A stretch of 64,000 nucleotides of DNA, taken from positions 1-64,000 of the forward strand of contig NZ_JAGGPS010000036.1 in the NCBI RefSeq assembly GCF_018613725.1. The letters run 5' to 3'. This DNA is from Hymenobacter sp. ISL-91. GTDB taxonomy: Bacteria > Bacteroidota > Bacteroidia > Cytophagales > Hymenobacteraceae. The position numbers and the translations under genes are program-made. Numbering within the stretch: the stretch's first letter is position 1; each line of letters starts with the position of its first letter. This document shows, piece by piece, positions 53,782 to 61,118 of the stretch. The notes beneath the pieces are model-generated. The model saw only the letters and a list, made by a program, of their open reading frames with translations. It did not search any database and was not told where the DNA came from.

Positions 53782-54717
53782 TTAAGATTCACTTTCATCC
53801 TTCATAATACCGGCCCGCACGAGGTTGCCCACGAGGCGGGTGCGCACGTCGCCGGTAGTTTCGTCGGCTATGGACAGCGGCGCGCCGGTTATGCGCTCGT
53901 AGATGTCGAGGTAGCGGCGGGTAGCTTCGGCGGCCACTTCGGGCGTAAGGGCGCGCGGGTACTGGCCGTCCTGCTTATTGGCGATGAGCCACTGGCGCAC
54001 GTATTCCTTGTCCATCTGCTCCACGGCTTCGGGGCTCTTGGCGTAGTCGTCGGCGCTCCAGAACCGCGACGAGTCGGGCGTGTGGATTTCGTCTATCAGA
54101 ATCAGCTGCCCATCGAGCAAGCCGAACTCATACTTGGTATCCACCAAGATGATGCCCCGCTCGGCCATCCACTCGGAGGCGAAATTGAACAGCTCCAGGG
54201 CCTTTACCCGCATCTGCTCGTACAAGTCGGCCGACACCCACCCTTCGCTCACCAGGCTCTCGGGCGTAATCTCGCGGTCCGATTCCTCTTTGGTAGTAGG
54301 CGTGACGATGGGCTCCGGGAACTGCTGGTGCTTGGTCAGGCCGTCGGGCACCGTTACGCCCGAGAACGTACGCTGGCCCTGCTGGTAGCCGCGCAGCATC
54401 GAGCCGGTAATGTAGTTGCGCACAATCATCTCCACCCGAATCGGCTCGGCCTCGTGGGCCAGCGTCACGTTGGGGTCGAGCAGCTTGATTACGTGGTTGG
54501 GCACGATGTGCTTCGTTTTATCAAACCAGAACGCGGCCAGCCCGTTCAGCACCGCCCCCTTGTAGGCCACGGGCGTATCGAGCACCGAGTCGAAGGCCGA
54601 CAGCCGGTCGGTTACCACCAGCAGCCGCTCGCCCGAGGGTGCCCGGTACGAGTCGCGCACTTTGCCGCGGTGCAACAGTTCCAGCTGGGGAGTGGCGAAG
54701 TGGTCGAGCGTGTTCAT
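53782..54717 (-). CDS. purC: SAICAR synthetase
   Basis: 311 aa. Phosphoribosylaminoimidazole-succinocarboxamide synthase (purine step 8), of the longer type. Motifs: LELLHRGKVRDSYRAPSGE (ATP loop), VVTDRLSAFDSVLDTPV, PIRVEMIVRNYITGSML, ILVDTKYEFGLLDGQLILI with the catalytic acidic residues, and DEIHTPDSSRFW. ATG at 54717. The 84 bp separating it from the purQ fusion are a repeat arm (54751-54801) plus a short leader. 12 bp before purD. Confidence 0.95.
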   Translation of the reverse strand: MNTLDHFATPQLELLHRGKVRDSYRAPSGERLLVVTDRLSAFDSVLDTPVAYKGAVLNGLAAFWFDKTKHIVPNHVIKLLDPNVTLAHEAEPIRVEMIVRNYITGSMLRGYQQGQRTFSGVTVPDGLTKHQQFPEPIVTPTTKEESDREITPESLVSEGWVSADLYEQMRVKALELFNFASEWMAERGIILVDTKYEFGLLDGQLILIDEIHTPDSSRFWSADDYAKSPEAVEQMDKEYVRQWLIANKQDGQYPRALTPEVAAEATRRYLDIYERITGAPLSIADETTGDVRTRLVGNLVRAGIMKDESES

Positions 54718-54750
54718 GTAGTGGAGCGTTGATGAGTTCGTTCGGTTGGT

Positions 54751-54801
54751 TGCCTCACCCCCCGGCCCCCTCTCCAGGGGGAGAGGGGGTGCCAGACGAC
54801 A
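54751..54801. repeat. Inverted terminal repeat flanking the DUF559 nuclease (outer 3' copy)
   Basis: GTTGCCTCACCCCCCGGCCC, then a hairpin CCCTCTCCAGGGGGAGAGGG and GTGCCAGACGAC. It ends one base before the stop of the purQ-DUF559 fusion. The inverse copy at 55209-55260 is nearly identical. Confidence 0.85.
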
Positions 54802-56292
54802 TTAGTTCTTTAAAGAATGCTGGAGGAGAGCTTCGCTGATTTTTTGCAACACAGTAGGCAGCTGGTGAAGTACCTGACCATTGGTAAAGCGAAGTACATG
54901 GTAGCCTACGCCCTCCAGCTCGTAGGTGCGACCAGTATCGTATTCAGCTTGCCCGGTTTCGTCATGTACCTCACCGTCCACCTCTACAATCAGGTTGTGT
55001 TGGGTACAGATGAAGTCTACAATGAATTTTCCGATGGCATGTTGCCGCCGAAATTTGGCGTCATCTAGCTGCCGGTTTCGCAACGCCTGCCAAAGGACAT
55101 CTTCGGCTGGAGTGGGCTCGCGCCGCATTTCTCCACTAAAGGATTTCAGTCGCTCAAACCACTGCTTTTTATCTGCAGTCAATCGTGGCCGGTTGCCTAA
55201 CTCTTCAGCGCCAGGCTCCCCCTCTCCCCCTGGAGAGGGGGTCGGGGGGTGAGGCAACGAGGCCACGTGCTCCACGATATTCCGGAACAGCTTCAGTCCG
55301 TCACCATCCTCGCTCAGGTCCGGGTTAGCGCGTTTGCGGCGGGCCCAGTCGGGGTGGTTATATAAGGAGAGGAACGCTTCGGGATGGGGCATCAGGCCGA
55401 ACACGCGGCCGGTGGTGTCGGTCAGGCCGGCGCAGTGCAGGTCGGCACCGTTAGGGTTGTGCGGGTAGTTGGCCGTGGGCGCGCCGGCCTCATCGAGGTA
55501 GCTGAGGCAGTTGAGGCCCCGGGCTTCGATGGCGGCGGCCGTTGCGGGGCTGCCGATGAGCAGGCGGCCCTCACCGTGGCGCACGGGCACTTCCAGCGTG
55601 TCGAGGCCGCGCAGGAAAGGCGTGTTGCTTTTCGGGTTGACTTGCAGGCGCACCCACCGGTCTTCGTAGCGGCCCGAGGCATTGTGGGTCAGCGTTACTT
55701 CAGGCGTCACGGTACCGGCCAGGTCGGGCAGCAGGCCCAGTTTCACCAGCACCTGGAAGCCGTTGCAGATGCCGAGCACGTGCTTGCCACCGGCCACGAA
55801 CTCCCGGATATCGTCGAGCAGCGTGCGGCCCTGGTCATTTTTGCGGTAGCGCAGCTTGTTGGCCAGCACCACGCCCGAGCCCAAATCGTCGCCGAACGAG
55901 AAGCCGCCGGGGAAGTTGAGGATGTCGTAGTCGTGGATGCTGACGTGGCCGTGCAGCACCTGATTGAGGTGCACCACGGTGGCCTCGGCGCCCGCCAGCC
56001 GGTAAGCCGCCGCAAATTCTTCCTCGCAGTTGATACCAAAGCCGGTCAGAATGAGCGCCTGAACCTTGGCGTTGTCGGTTGTCAGTTGCGAGTTGCCAGG
56101 CTGTGCTTCCGGGCTGCTTTTCAGCGGCTCGTTAGACTCGTGGCCGCCATCGACGCTTTTGTAGCCGGGCAGCAGAATGTTGCCGTCGCCGTCCACCATT
56201 TCGTAGCCGGGGTCCTCGGGCCGGGGGCGTGGGGGCAGGTTCAGGTCAGGCAGATTTGGGTGCTGATCTGGTTGTTGCTGGTCGTCTTCCAT
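54802..56292 (-). CDS. purQ: PurQ glutaminase fused in frame to a DUF559 (Vsr-like) endonuclease
   Basis: 496 aa from ATG 56292, 5 bp after the purL stop. Residues about 76-344 are PurQ, the glutaminase subunit of FGAM synthase: KVQALILTGFGINCEEEF, GICNGFQ with nucleophile Cys176, and MPHPE with His303/Glu305. Residues 1-75 are an odd extension with proline-rich and repeat-like sequence (NLPPRPRPEDPGYEMVDGDG, SQLTTDNAK). From residue about 346 a repeat-encoded PHPPTPSPGGEGEP leads into a DUF559 domain (about 386-490): MRREPTPAEDVLWQALRNRQ, KFRRQHAIGKFIVDFIC, LIVEVDGEVH. PD-(D/E)XK residues Asp426, Glu437 and Asp439 are intact. Elsewhere PurQ ends near residue 345. Whether the fusion is made, cleaved or harmless is unknown. 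Confidence 0.9.
   Translation of the reverse strand: MEDDQQQPDQHPNLPDLNLPPRPRPEDPGYEMVDGDGNILLPGYKSVDGGHESNEPLKSSPEAQPGNSQLTTDNAKVQALILTGFGINCEEEFAAAYRLAGAEATVVHLNQVLHGHVSIHDYDILNFPGGFSFGDDLGSGVVLANKLRYRKNDQGRTLLDDIREFVAGGKHVLGICNGFQVLVKLGLLPDLAGTVTPEVTLTHNASGRYEDRWVRLQVNPKSNTPFLRGLDTLEVPVRHGEGRLLIGSPATAAAIEARGLNCLSYLDEAGAPTANYPHNPNGADLHCAGLTDTTGRVFGLMPHPEAFLSLYNHPDWARRKRANPDLSEDGDGLKLFRNIVEHVASLPHPPTPSPGGEGEPGAEELGNRPRLTADKKQWFERLKSFSGEMRREPTPAEDVLWQALRNRQLDDAKFRRQHAIGKFIVDFICTQHNLIVEVDGEVHDETGQAEYDTGRTYELEGVGYHVLRFTNGQVLHQLPTVLQKISEALLQHSLKN
54805..55208 (-). mobile_element. Candidate DUF559 nuclease cargo bounded by inverted GC-rich repeats
   Basis: The DUF559 part of the fusion lies between inverted copies of the same repeat (54751-54801 and 55209-55260), giving a unit of about 510 bp. 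The domain is full length with active-site residues intact. There is no transposase. The unit interrupts the 3' end of purQ without breaking its frame. Treating it as mobile is an inference. Confidence 0.6.
55209..55260. repeat. Inverted terminal repeat flanking the DUF559 nuclease (purQ-side copy)
   Basis: Reads as the reverse complement of 54751-54801 over about 45 bp (CCCTCTCCCCCTGGAGAGGG then GGTGAGGCAAC). It encodes the PHPPTPSPGGEG linker of the fusion on the minus strand. Confidence 0.85.
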
Positions 56293-56297
56293 GAGTA

Positions 56298-59200
56298 CTA
56301 CTGCGCGGTTTCGTGCTGGCCGAAGCCGATAATCCGGTTTACCGGGCCGTTGGTCCACTCGTGGCGCAGGGCGGCGCAGTCGGCGGCAATAACCGGCTGG
56401 CCCGCATGGCGCACCGTCAGCTGGCCGTCGGATGTTACGCGGCCCAGGCGGGTGGCGCGGTGGCCGAAGTGTTGCTCGAACGCCACTACGTCTTCGGGCG
56501 CCACCGTGGCCACGAAGCGCGAGTGCGACTCCGAAAACAGCTGCACATGCACCGGCAGGCCGTCGGGCAGCTCCACTTCGGCGCCAAAGCCGTAGCCGAA
56601 CGTGGCCTCAGCCAACGCCACGGCCAGCCCGCCATCCGATAAATCGTGGCAGCTCTGAATCAGGTTCTGGTCGTTGGCCTCTCCTATTAATATGTAGAGT
56701 GCCTTGGCGGCGTCGAAACGCACTTGCGGTACGTTGGCGCCCAGCTCGCCGAAAAGCTGGTAGAACTCCGAGCCGCCTAGCTCGTCGTAGGTTTCGCCCA
56801 GCAGGTATACCACGTCGCCTTGCTGCTTGAAGTCGGAAGTGATGGTGCGGCGGACATCCTCGATTTTGGCGGTCATCGAATACAGCACCGTGGGCGGCAC
56901 CGAAATCTTCACACCGTCGGCCTTGAAGTCGTTCTTCATCGAGTCCTTGCCGCTCGTGAGCGGGATGCAGTAGGCGGCCGTGGCGTCGCGCAGGGCCTGG
57001 GCCATGCGCACCAGTTTTGCCAGCTTGAACTTGCCGTCGGGGTTGCTGGCGGGGTCGTACACCGAATCGGGCACGCAGAAGTTGTCGTTGACGGACCAGA
57101 AGTTGCCGTCGCCGTAGCGCAGGTTGGGCAGCTTCCCTCCCACCGCCACAATCTGGCGCACGGCCTCATCAAACGAGCCCGCCGACATGGCGTAGGGGTC
57201 CAAATCACCGAAGCGGGGCAGAATACCGTTGCTCACGGCCACGCCTTCCCAGCTCTCAAAGTTGAAGCGCACCACCGCCGCATCCTGGGGCGCCTGCCCC
57301 GTCGCACCCATCAGGGGCTTAATGATGGTGCGGCCCTTCACCTCGTGGTCATACTGCCGAATCACCGACTCGCGGGAGCAGATGTTGAGGCTACCGAGCA
57401 GCCGGGTGAGGATGCTGGTATACTCGGTGGTGGCGGGCAGCGCGGGCTCGTTCAGCGTCGGCTTGCTCCACTCGGCCTCCAGCACCTTACGCGGCACACC
57501 GTCGTGCAGGAAGTCCATATTAATATAGGCCACCGGCTTATCGGCGAAGCGTACGTCGAGGTAGCCGTTGGCGGTGAAGTAACCAATGTCGGTCAGCTCC
57601 ACTTCCATCTCGCGGCCCAGGGCCAGCAGCTCATCTAGTTTGGCGGGTTCGACAGCCAGCGTAAACCGCTCCTGCGACTCCGAAACAAAGATTTCCCAGG
57701 GGCGCAGACCCGGATACTTGAGCGGCACGTCGGCCAGCTCCACCACCGCGCCACCCGAGATGGTGGCCAGCTCGCCGATGCTCGACGAGAGGCCGCCCGC
57801 GCCGTTATCGGTGCTGCAGCGGATGAGGCCGCGGCGGGTGGCCAGCAGCAGGAAATCCATAGCCAGCTTCTGGGTGATGGGCGAGCCAATCTGCACGGCC
57901 GTGGCGGGCGAGGTTTCGTCCAGCTCAATCGACGAAAACGTAGCGCCGTGGATGCCGTCTTTGCCCACCCGGCCGCCGGCCATGATGATGCGGTCCTGGG
58001 GCTCAATGTGCTTTTCCCACGAATCGAGGCCGGCCAGCTGCATGGGCAGCACGGCCCCGGTGCCACAGTACACCAGCGGCTTGCCGGCGTACCGGTCGTC
58101 AAACACGATGCTGCCGTTCACGGTGGGCACGCCCGACTTGTTGCCGCCGTCCTCAATGCCCTTGCGCACGCCCTCAAAAATGCGGCGCGGGTGCAGCTGA
58201 TTGCTCAGCAAAGTGCCATCGAACTCGGGGTTGCCGAAGCACAGCACGTTGGTGTTGAACAGCAGCCGCGCGCCCCCGATGCCAGTGGCCAGCGGGTCGC
58301 GGTTGTTGCCCAGAATGCCCGTAATGGCCCCGCCGTAAGGGTCGATGGCCGAGGGCGAGTTGTGGGTTTCGACCTTCCAGACAAACAGCGAATCGGGGTT
58401 GATGCGCACGGCCCCGGCGTTGTCGGAGAACACCTTTATCAGCCAGTCGTTGCCATTGGCCCGCAGCTGGCGGTCTACTTCGGCGGTGGCGTCTTTGATG
58501 TAGGTTTTGAACAACGAATCGACCTCGAAGGCCTCGCCTGTGTCCAGGTCGCGGTAGTTAATCAGGGCCGCGAATTCCTTGTGTTTGCAGTGCTCCGACC
58601 AGGTTTGGGCAATAATTTCCAGCTCGCAATCCGTGGGGTCGGTGGGCAGCCCGGCGGCCGTGCGCTGGGCCTGCATGCCGGCGTAATGGTCGCGCACGGT
58701 CTGCATTTCCTCCAGGTTGAGGGCGTACAGATTATCCTTCGAGAGCTGCACCAGCTGCTCGTCGGAGAGGCCGGCCAGTGGCACGGTTTCCGTAATGGGC
58801 TCGGCCCCGCCACCGGGCCGCGGTGTGTAGTCGCGGATGCCATCGGTGAGGGGGCCGGTTTCGAAGCGGTTGATTTGCTTGTTGCCCAGCAGCTCCTGAG
58901 CCAGCCGGCGCAGGTCGGCTTCGGGCAGGGCTTCTTCCAGAAAGTAAAGCCGCTTGCTGAAAATATGCTGGGTGTGGGTGTCGAGCGGCTCGTTGAGCAG
59001 GTCGCCCAGCGCGTTCTGGGCCGATATGCCCTCGTCGTCGGTCACGCCGGGCAGCTTGGCCACCAGAATGTAGCTTTTGTATCCAGGGCCGTAGCGGAAC
59101 TCGTCGAAGGCTACTTCGTGCAGCACCGGGTCCTGGAGGCAGCGGGTGGCGAAGTCGCGCAGCTGCTGGTCGCTCAGGGGGTAGCGCACCGTGTAAAGGG

Positions 59201-59327
59201 CGGTGCTTTGCACGCGGCCGGTGTGCAGGCCCAGGTGGCGGCGGGCAGCCTCGGCGATGCGCTGGCCCTCCCCGTCGTGTTGGTCGGGCCGGAGCAGCAG
59301 CTGAATAGTTCTCTGGGTAGCTTCCAA
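56298..59327 (-). CDS. purL: Phosphoribosylformylglycinamidine synthase, synthetase subunit
   Basis: 1009 aa. Makes FGAM from FGAR, ATP and ammonia from PurQ (purine step 4). N-terminal PurS-like region (about 1-170), linker, then two PurM-like halves: CELEIIAQTWSEHCKHKEF, KVETHNSPSAIDPYGGAITG, STDNGAGGLSSSIGELA, GRTIIKPLMGATGQAPQDAA and SCHDLSDGGLAVALAEATFG, with no C-terminal glutaminase, consistent with a separate purQ. The start is a TTG at 59327 (MEATQRTIQLLL); no ATG is nearby. The gap to pyrE (127 bp) holds structured GC-rich sequence with GGCTCC ... GGAGCC arms. Confidence 0.95.
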   Translation of the reverse strand: MEATQRTIQLLLRPDQHDGEGQRIAEAARRHLGLHTGRVQSTALYTVRYPLSDQQLRDFATRCLQDPVLHEVAFDEFRYGPGYKSYILVAKLPGVTDDEGISAQNALGDLLNEPLDTHTQHIFSKRLYFLEEALPEADLRRLAQELLGNKQINRFETGPLTDGIRDYTPRPGGGAEPITETVPLAGLSDEQLVQLSKDNLYALNLEEMQTVRDHYAGMQAQRTAAGLPTDPTDCELEIIAQTWSEHCKHKEFAALINYRDLDTGEAFEVDSLFKTYIKDATAEVDRQLRANGNDWLIKVFSDNAGAVRINPDSLFVWKVETHNSPSAIDPYGGAITGILGNNRDPLATGIGGARLLFNTNVLCFGNPEFDGTLLSNQLHPRRIFEGVRKGIEDGGNKSGVPTVNGSIVFDDRYAGKPLVYCGTGAVLPMQLAGLDSWEKHIEPQDRIIMAGGRVGKDGIHGATFSSIELDETSPATAVQIGSPITQKLAMDFLLLATRRGLIRCSTDNGAGGLSSSIGELATISGGAVVELADVPLKYPGLRPWEIFVSESQERFTLAVEPAKLDELLALGREMEVELTDIGYFTANGYLDVRFADKPVAYINMDFLHDGVPRKVLEAEWSKPTLNEPALPATTEYTSILTRLLGSLNICSRESVIRQYDHEVKGRTIIKPLMGATGQAPQDAAVVRFNFESWEGVAVSNGILPRFGDLDPYAMSAGSFDEAVRQIVAVGGKLPNLRYGDGNFWSVNDNFCVPDSVYDPASNPDGKFKLAKLVRMAQALRDATAAYCIPLTSGKDSMKNDFKADGVKISVPPTVLYSMTAKIEDVRRTITSDFKQQGDVVYLLGETYDELGGSEFYQLFGELGANVPQVRFDAAKALYILIGEANDQNLIQSCHDLSDGGLAVALAEATFGYGFGAEVELPDGLPVHVQLFSESHSRFVATVAPEDVVAFEQHFGHRATRLGRVTSDGQLTVRHAGQPVIAADCAALRHEWTNGPVNRIIGFGQHETAQ

Positions 59328-59454
59328 AAGAAGGGGTGTTATCTATTTTTCGGTGCCACGCCGAGGCTCCGCAAGGGCCACCGTGGGGAGCCTACCCCAC
59401 GCGGGGGTACGCCGAAAATGCCTTGCCGCCGGGCCGGTTGCCGCCGCGGTAGGT

Positions 59455-60072
59455 TTAAGAAAACGCTTTTTCCGGCCGACTGCCAGGTTTCACCACCGGA
59501 ACGCCTGCCCGGCAAAGCGGACAATCGTCGGGTGCGTAGGTGGCCGCCGTGACCGGCAGCAGGGCAAAGTTCGGAAAATTCAGCGCAGCATTGCCACCCG
59601 TGCGGTCAATTAAACTCGCCACGGCCAAAACTTTCCCGCCCAACTCGGTCAGCAGCCGGGCTACTTCGTTGGTGCTCTTGCCGGTAGTCACCACGTCTTC
59701 GGCAATGATAATCTGCTGACCCGGCTCAATGGTAAAGCCGCGGCGCAGACTCATCTGGCCGTTTTCGTCGCGCTCGGTGAAGATGCCGGGCACGCCCAGC
59801 TGCCGGGCCAATTCGTAGCCCATCACCACGCCGCCCATGGCCGGCCCCACCACCACATCGGGCGCGAAACCAGCCGCCTGAATCTGGCGGGCCAGCTCGG
59901 CGGCGGCCGGCGCGGCCAGCTCGGGCCGCCGCAGAAACCGGGCACACTGCACGTAAGTGTCCGAATGCAGCCCCGACGACAGCCGGAAGTGCCCGCGCAG
60001 CAGCGCTTCTTCCTGCAGCAGTTGCTGCTCCAGGGTTTCGGGGGTGAGGGTGGGTTGGGGAGAGGAAGTCAA
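59455..60072 (-). CDS. pyrE: Orotate phosphoribosyltransferase
   Basis: 205 aa. Couples orotate to PRPP to give OMP. Motifs: GHFRLSSGLHSDTYVQCARF, VVVGPAMGGVVMGYELARQL, ERDENGQMSLRRGF and the PRPP loop IIAEDVVTTGKSTNEVARLL. The C-terminus adds a CPLC-type Cys pair (DDCPLCRAG), seen in some family members. The start is uncertain: the frame runs back into a palindrome (MLRSALHDV-like), so I chose the TTG at 60072 nearest the first conserved residues. Between pyrF and purL in the pyr/pur cluster. Confidence 0.92.
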   Translation of the reverse strand: MTSSPQPTLTPETLEQQLLQEEALLRGHFRLSSGLHSDTYVQCARFLRRPELAAPAAAELARQIQAAGFAPDVVVGPAMGGVVMGYELARQLGVPGIFTERDENGQMSLRRGFTIEPGQQIIIAEDVVTTGKSTNEVARLLTELGGKVLAVASLIDRTGGNAALNFPNFALLPVTAATYAPDDCPLCRAGVPVVKPGSRPEKAFS

Positions 60073-60105
60073 TGGGAAAGGCAGATTTGTTGAACGGCAG
60101 AAAAG

Positions 60106-60204
60106 AACGTCATGCAGAGCGGAGCGAAGCATCTCGCGTGCTCGTGCTGGGATATTATTACAACGTCAGCACGCGAGATGCTTCGCTCCGCTCTGCATGA
60201 CGTT
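60106..60204. repeat. Long palindrome between pyrE and pyrF
   Basis: Perfect 37-bp arms (60106-60142 and 60168-60204; core GAGCGGAGCGAAGCATCTCG) around 25 bp. Shares the AACGTCAT end and GAGCGNAGCGAAG core with 11420-11518 and 37216-37317. Confidence 0.9.
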
Positions 60205-60218
60205 TCGGGTTCGCTTCA

Positions 60219-60980
60219 TTACACCCCCACGGCCCGTAGCTCGTTGATTTGCGCCACCAGCTCGCGGGCCGTAGCCGCCGCGTCGTCGGCCTGCCAGAGG
60301 GCGCGGGAGGTATTGATGAGCAGACCGGCACCGTCGGGGCGCAGACCGGCGCGGAGCGTGGCGGCCAGGTCGCCTCCCTGGGCACCCACGCCGGGCACCA
60401 GAAACCACTGCTCGGGGCAGATAGCCCGCACATCGGCCAGCGCGCCGGGGTAAGTGGCACCCACCACGAGGCCGATGCCGCCAATTTCGGCATCAAGTTG
60501 GCAGGCCACCGTGGCTACGCCGTGGGCCAGCGAGCCGCCGCGGGTCAGGGCCATGTTCTGCATCGAATATTGCGACTTATTGCTGGTTTTCGACAACACA
60601 AACACCATTTTGCCCTCCCGCACGAAGGGCCGCACCGCGTCGTCGCCCATGTAGGGGTTCACCGTTACGGCATCGGCCCCCACCACGTCGTAGGCGAAGC
60701 GGGCGTAGTGCTCGGCCGTGCTGGAAATGTCGCCGAACTTACCGTCCAGAATCACCGGAATATCCTTCGGAATCCGCTGCACGGTGTCGCGCAGCAGTTG
60801 CACGCCGTTTTCGCGGCTCAGGAAGAAGGCGAGGTTGGGCTTAAAGGCGGCGGCAAACGGACTGGTCTGGTCCACGACTTCGGCCAGCCGCCGGGCTACC
60901 TGGGCGTCGTCACCCACCGGGTCGAGGCCCACGCACAGCAGTGAGTTGGCCGTTTGAATACGCTGAAGAAGCTTTTTCAT
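60219..60980 (-). CDS. pyrF: Orotidine 5'-phosphate decarboxylase
   Basis: 253 aa. Decarboxylates OMP to UMP. Type 2 (subfamily 2) features: LLCVGLDPVGDD, AAFKPNLAFFLSREN, the catalytic PVILDGKFGDISSTAEHYA (K/D/D set), VGADAVTVNPYMGDDAV, LSKTSNKSQ and the C-terminal FLVPGVGAQGGDLAATL phosphate loop and INTSRALW. Complete and normal length. ATG at 60980. It follows pyrD by 88 bp, of which most is an inverted repeat, and precedes pyrE. Confidence 0.95.
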   Translation of the reverse strand: MKKLLQRIQTANSLLCVGLDPVGDDAQVARRLAEVVDQTSPFAAAFKPNLAFFLSRENGVQLLRDTVQRIPKDIPVILDGKFGDISSTAEHYARFAYDVVGADAVTVNPYMGDDAVRPFVREGKMVFVLSKTSNKSQYSMQNMALTRGGSLAHGVATVACQLDAEIGGIGLVVGATYPGALADVRAICPEQWFLVPGVGAQGGDLAATLRAGLRPDGAGLLINTSRALWQADDAAATARELVAQINELRAVGV

Positions 60981-60992
60981 AAGAGCGAAAAG

Positions 60993-61118
60993 AGAATGTG
61001 AGTACTATGCAGCATGTGGAAAATGTGCGGTTCTGGTTGAATGTGAGGCTTCTTTTAATTGACAGGACTCAGTTTACTGCATCCCGGCACATTCTCACAT
61101 TCTCCACATTACGCATAT
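60993..61118. repeat. Inverted repeat overlapping the pyrD 3' end
   Basis: Arms of GAATGTGAG/ATGCNNCATGTGGAAAATGTG type at 60993-61032 and, inverted, at 61078-61118 (AATGTGGAGAATGTGAGAAT on the minus strand). The right arm encodes the last pyrD residues (NVENVRMCRD). Imperfect complementarity. Confidence 0.65.

Noticed and set aside
60073-60132. N-terminal extension of PyrE beginning MLRSALHDV
   Set aside because: Also a palindrome translation and not conserved-looking; a later TTG was preferred.
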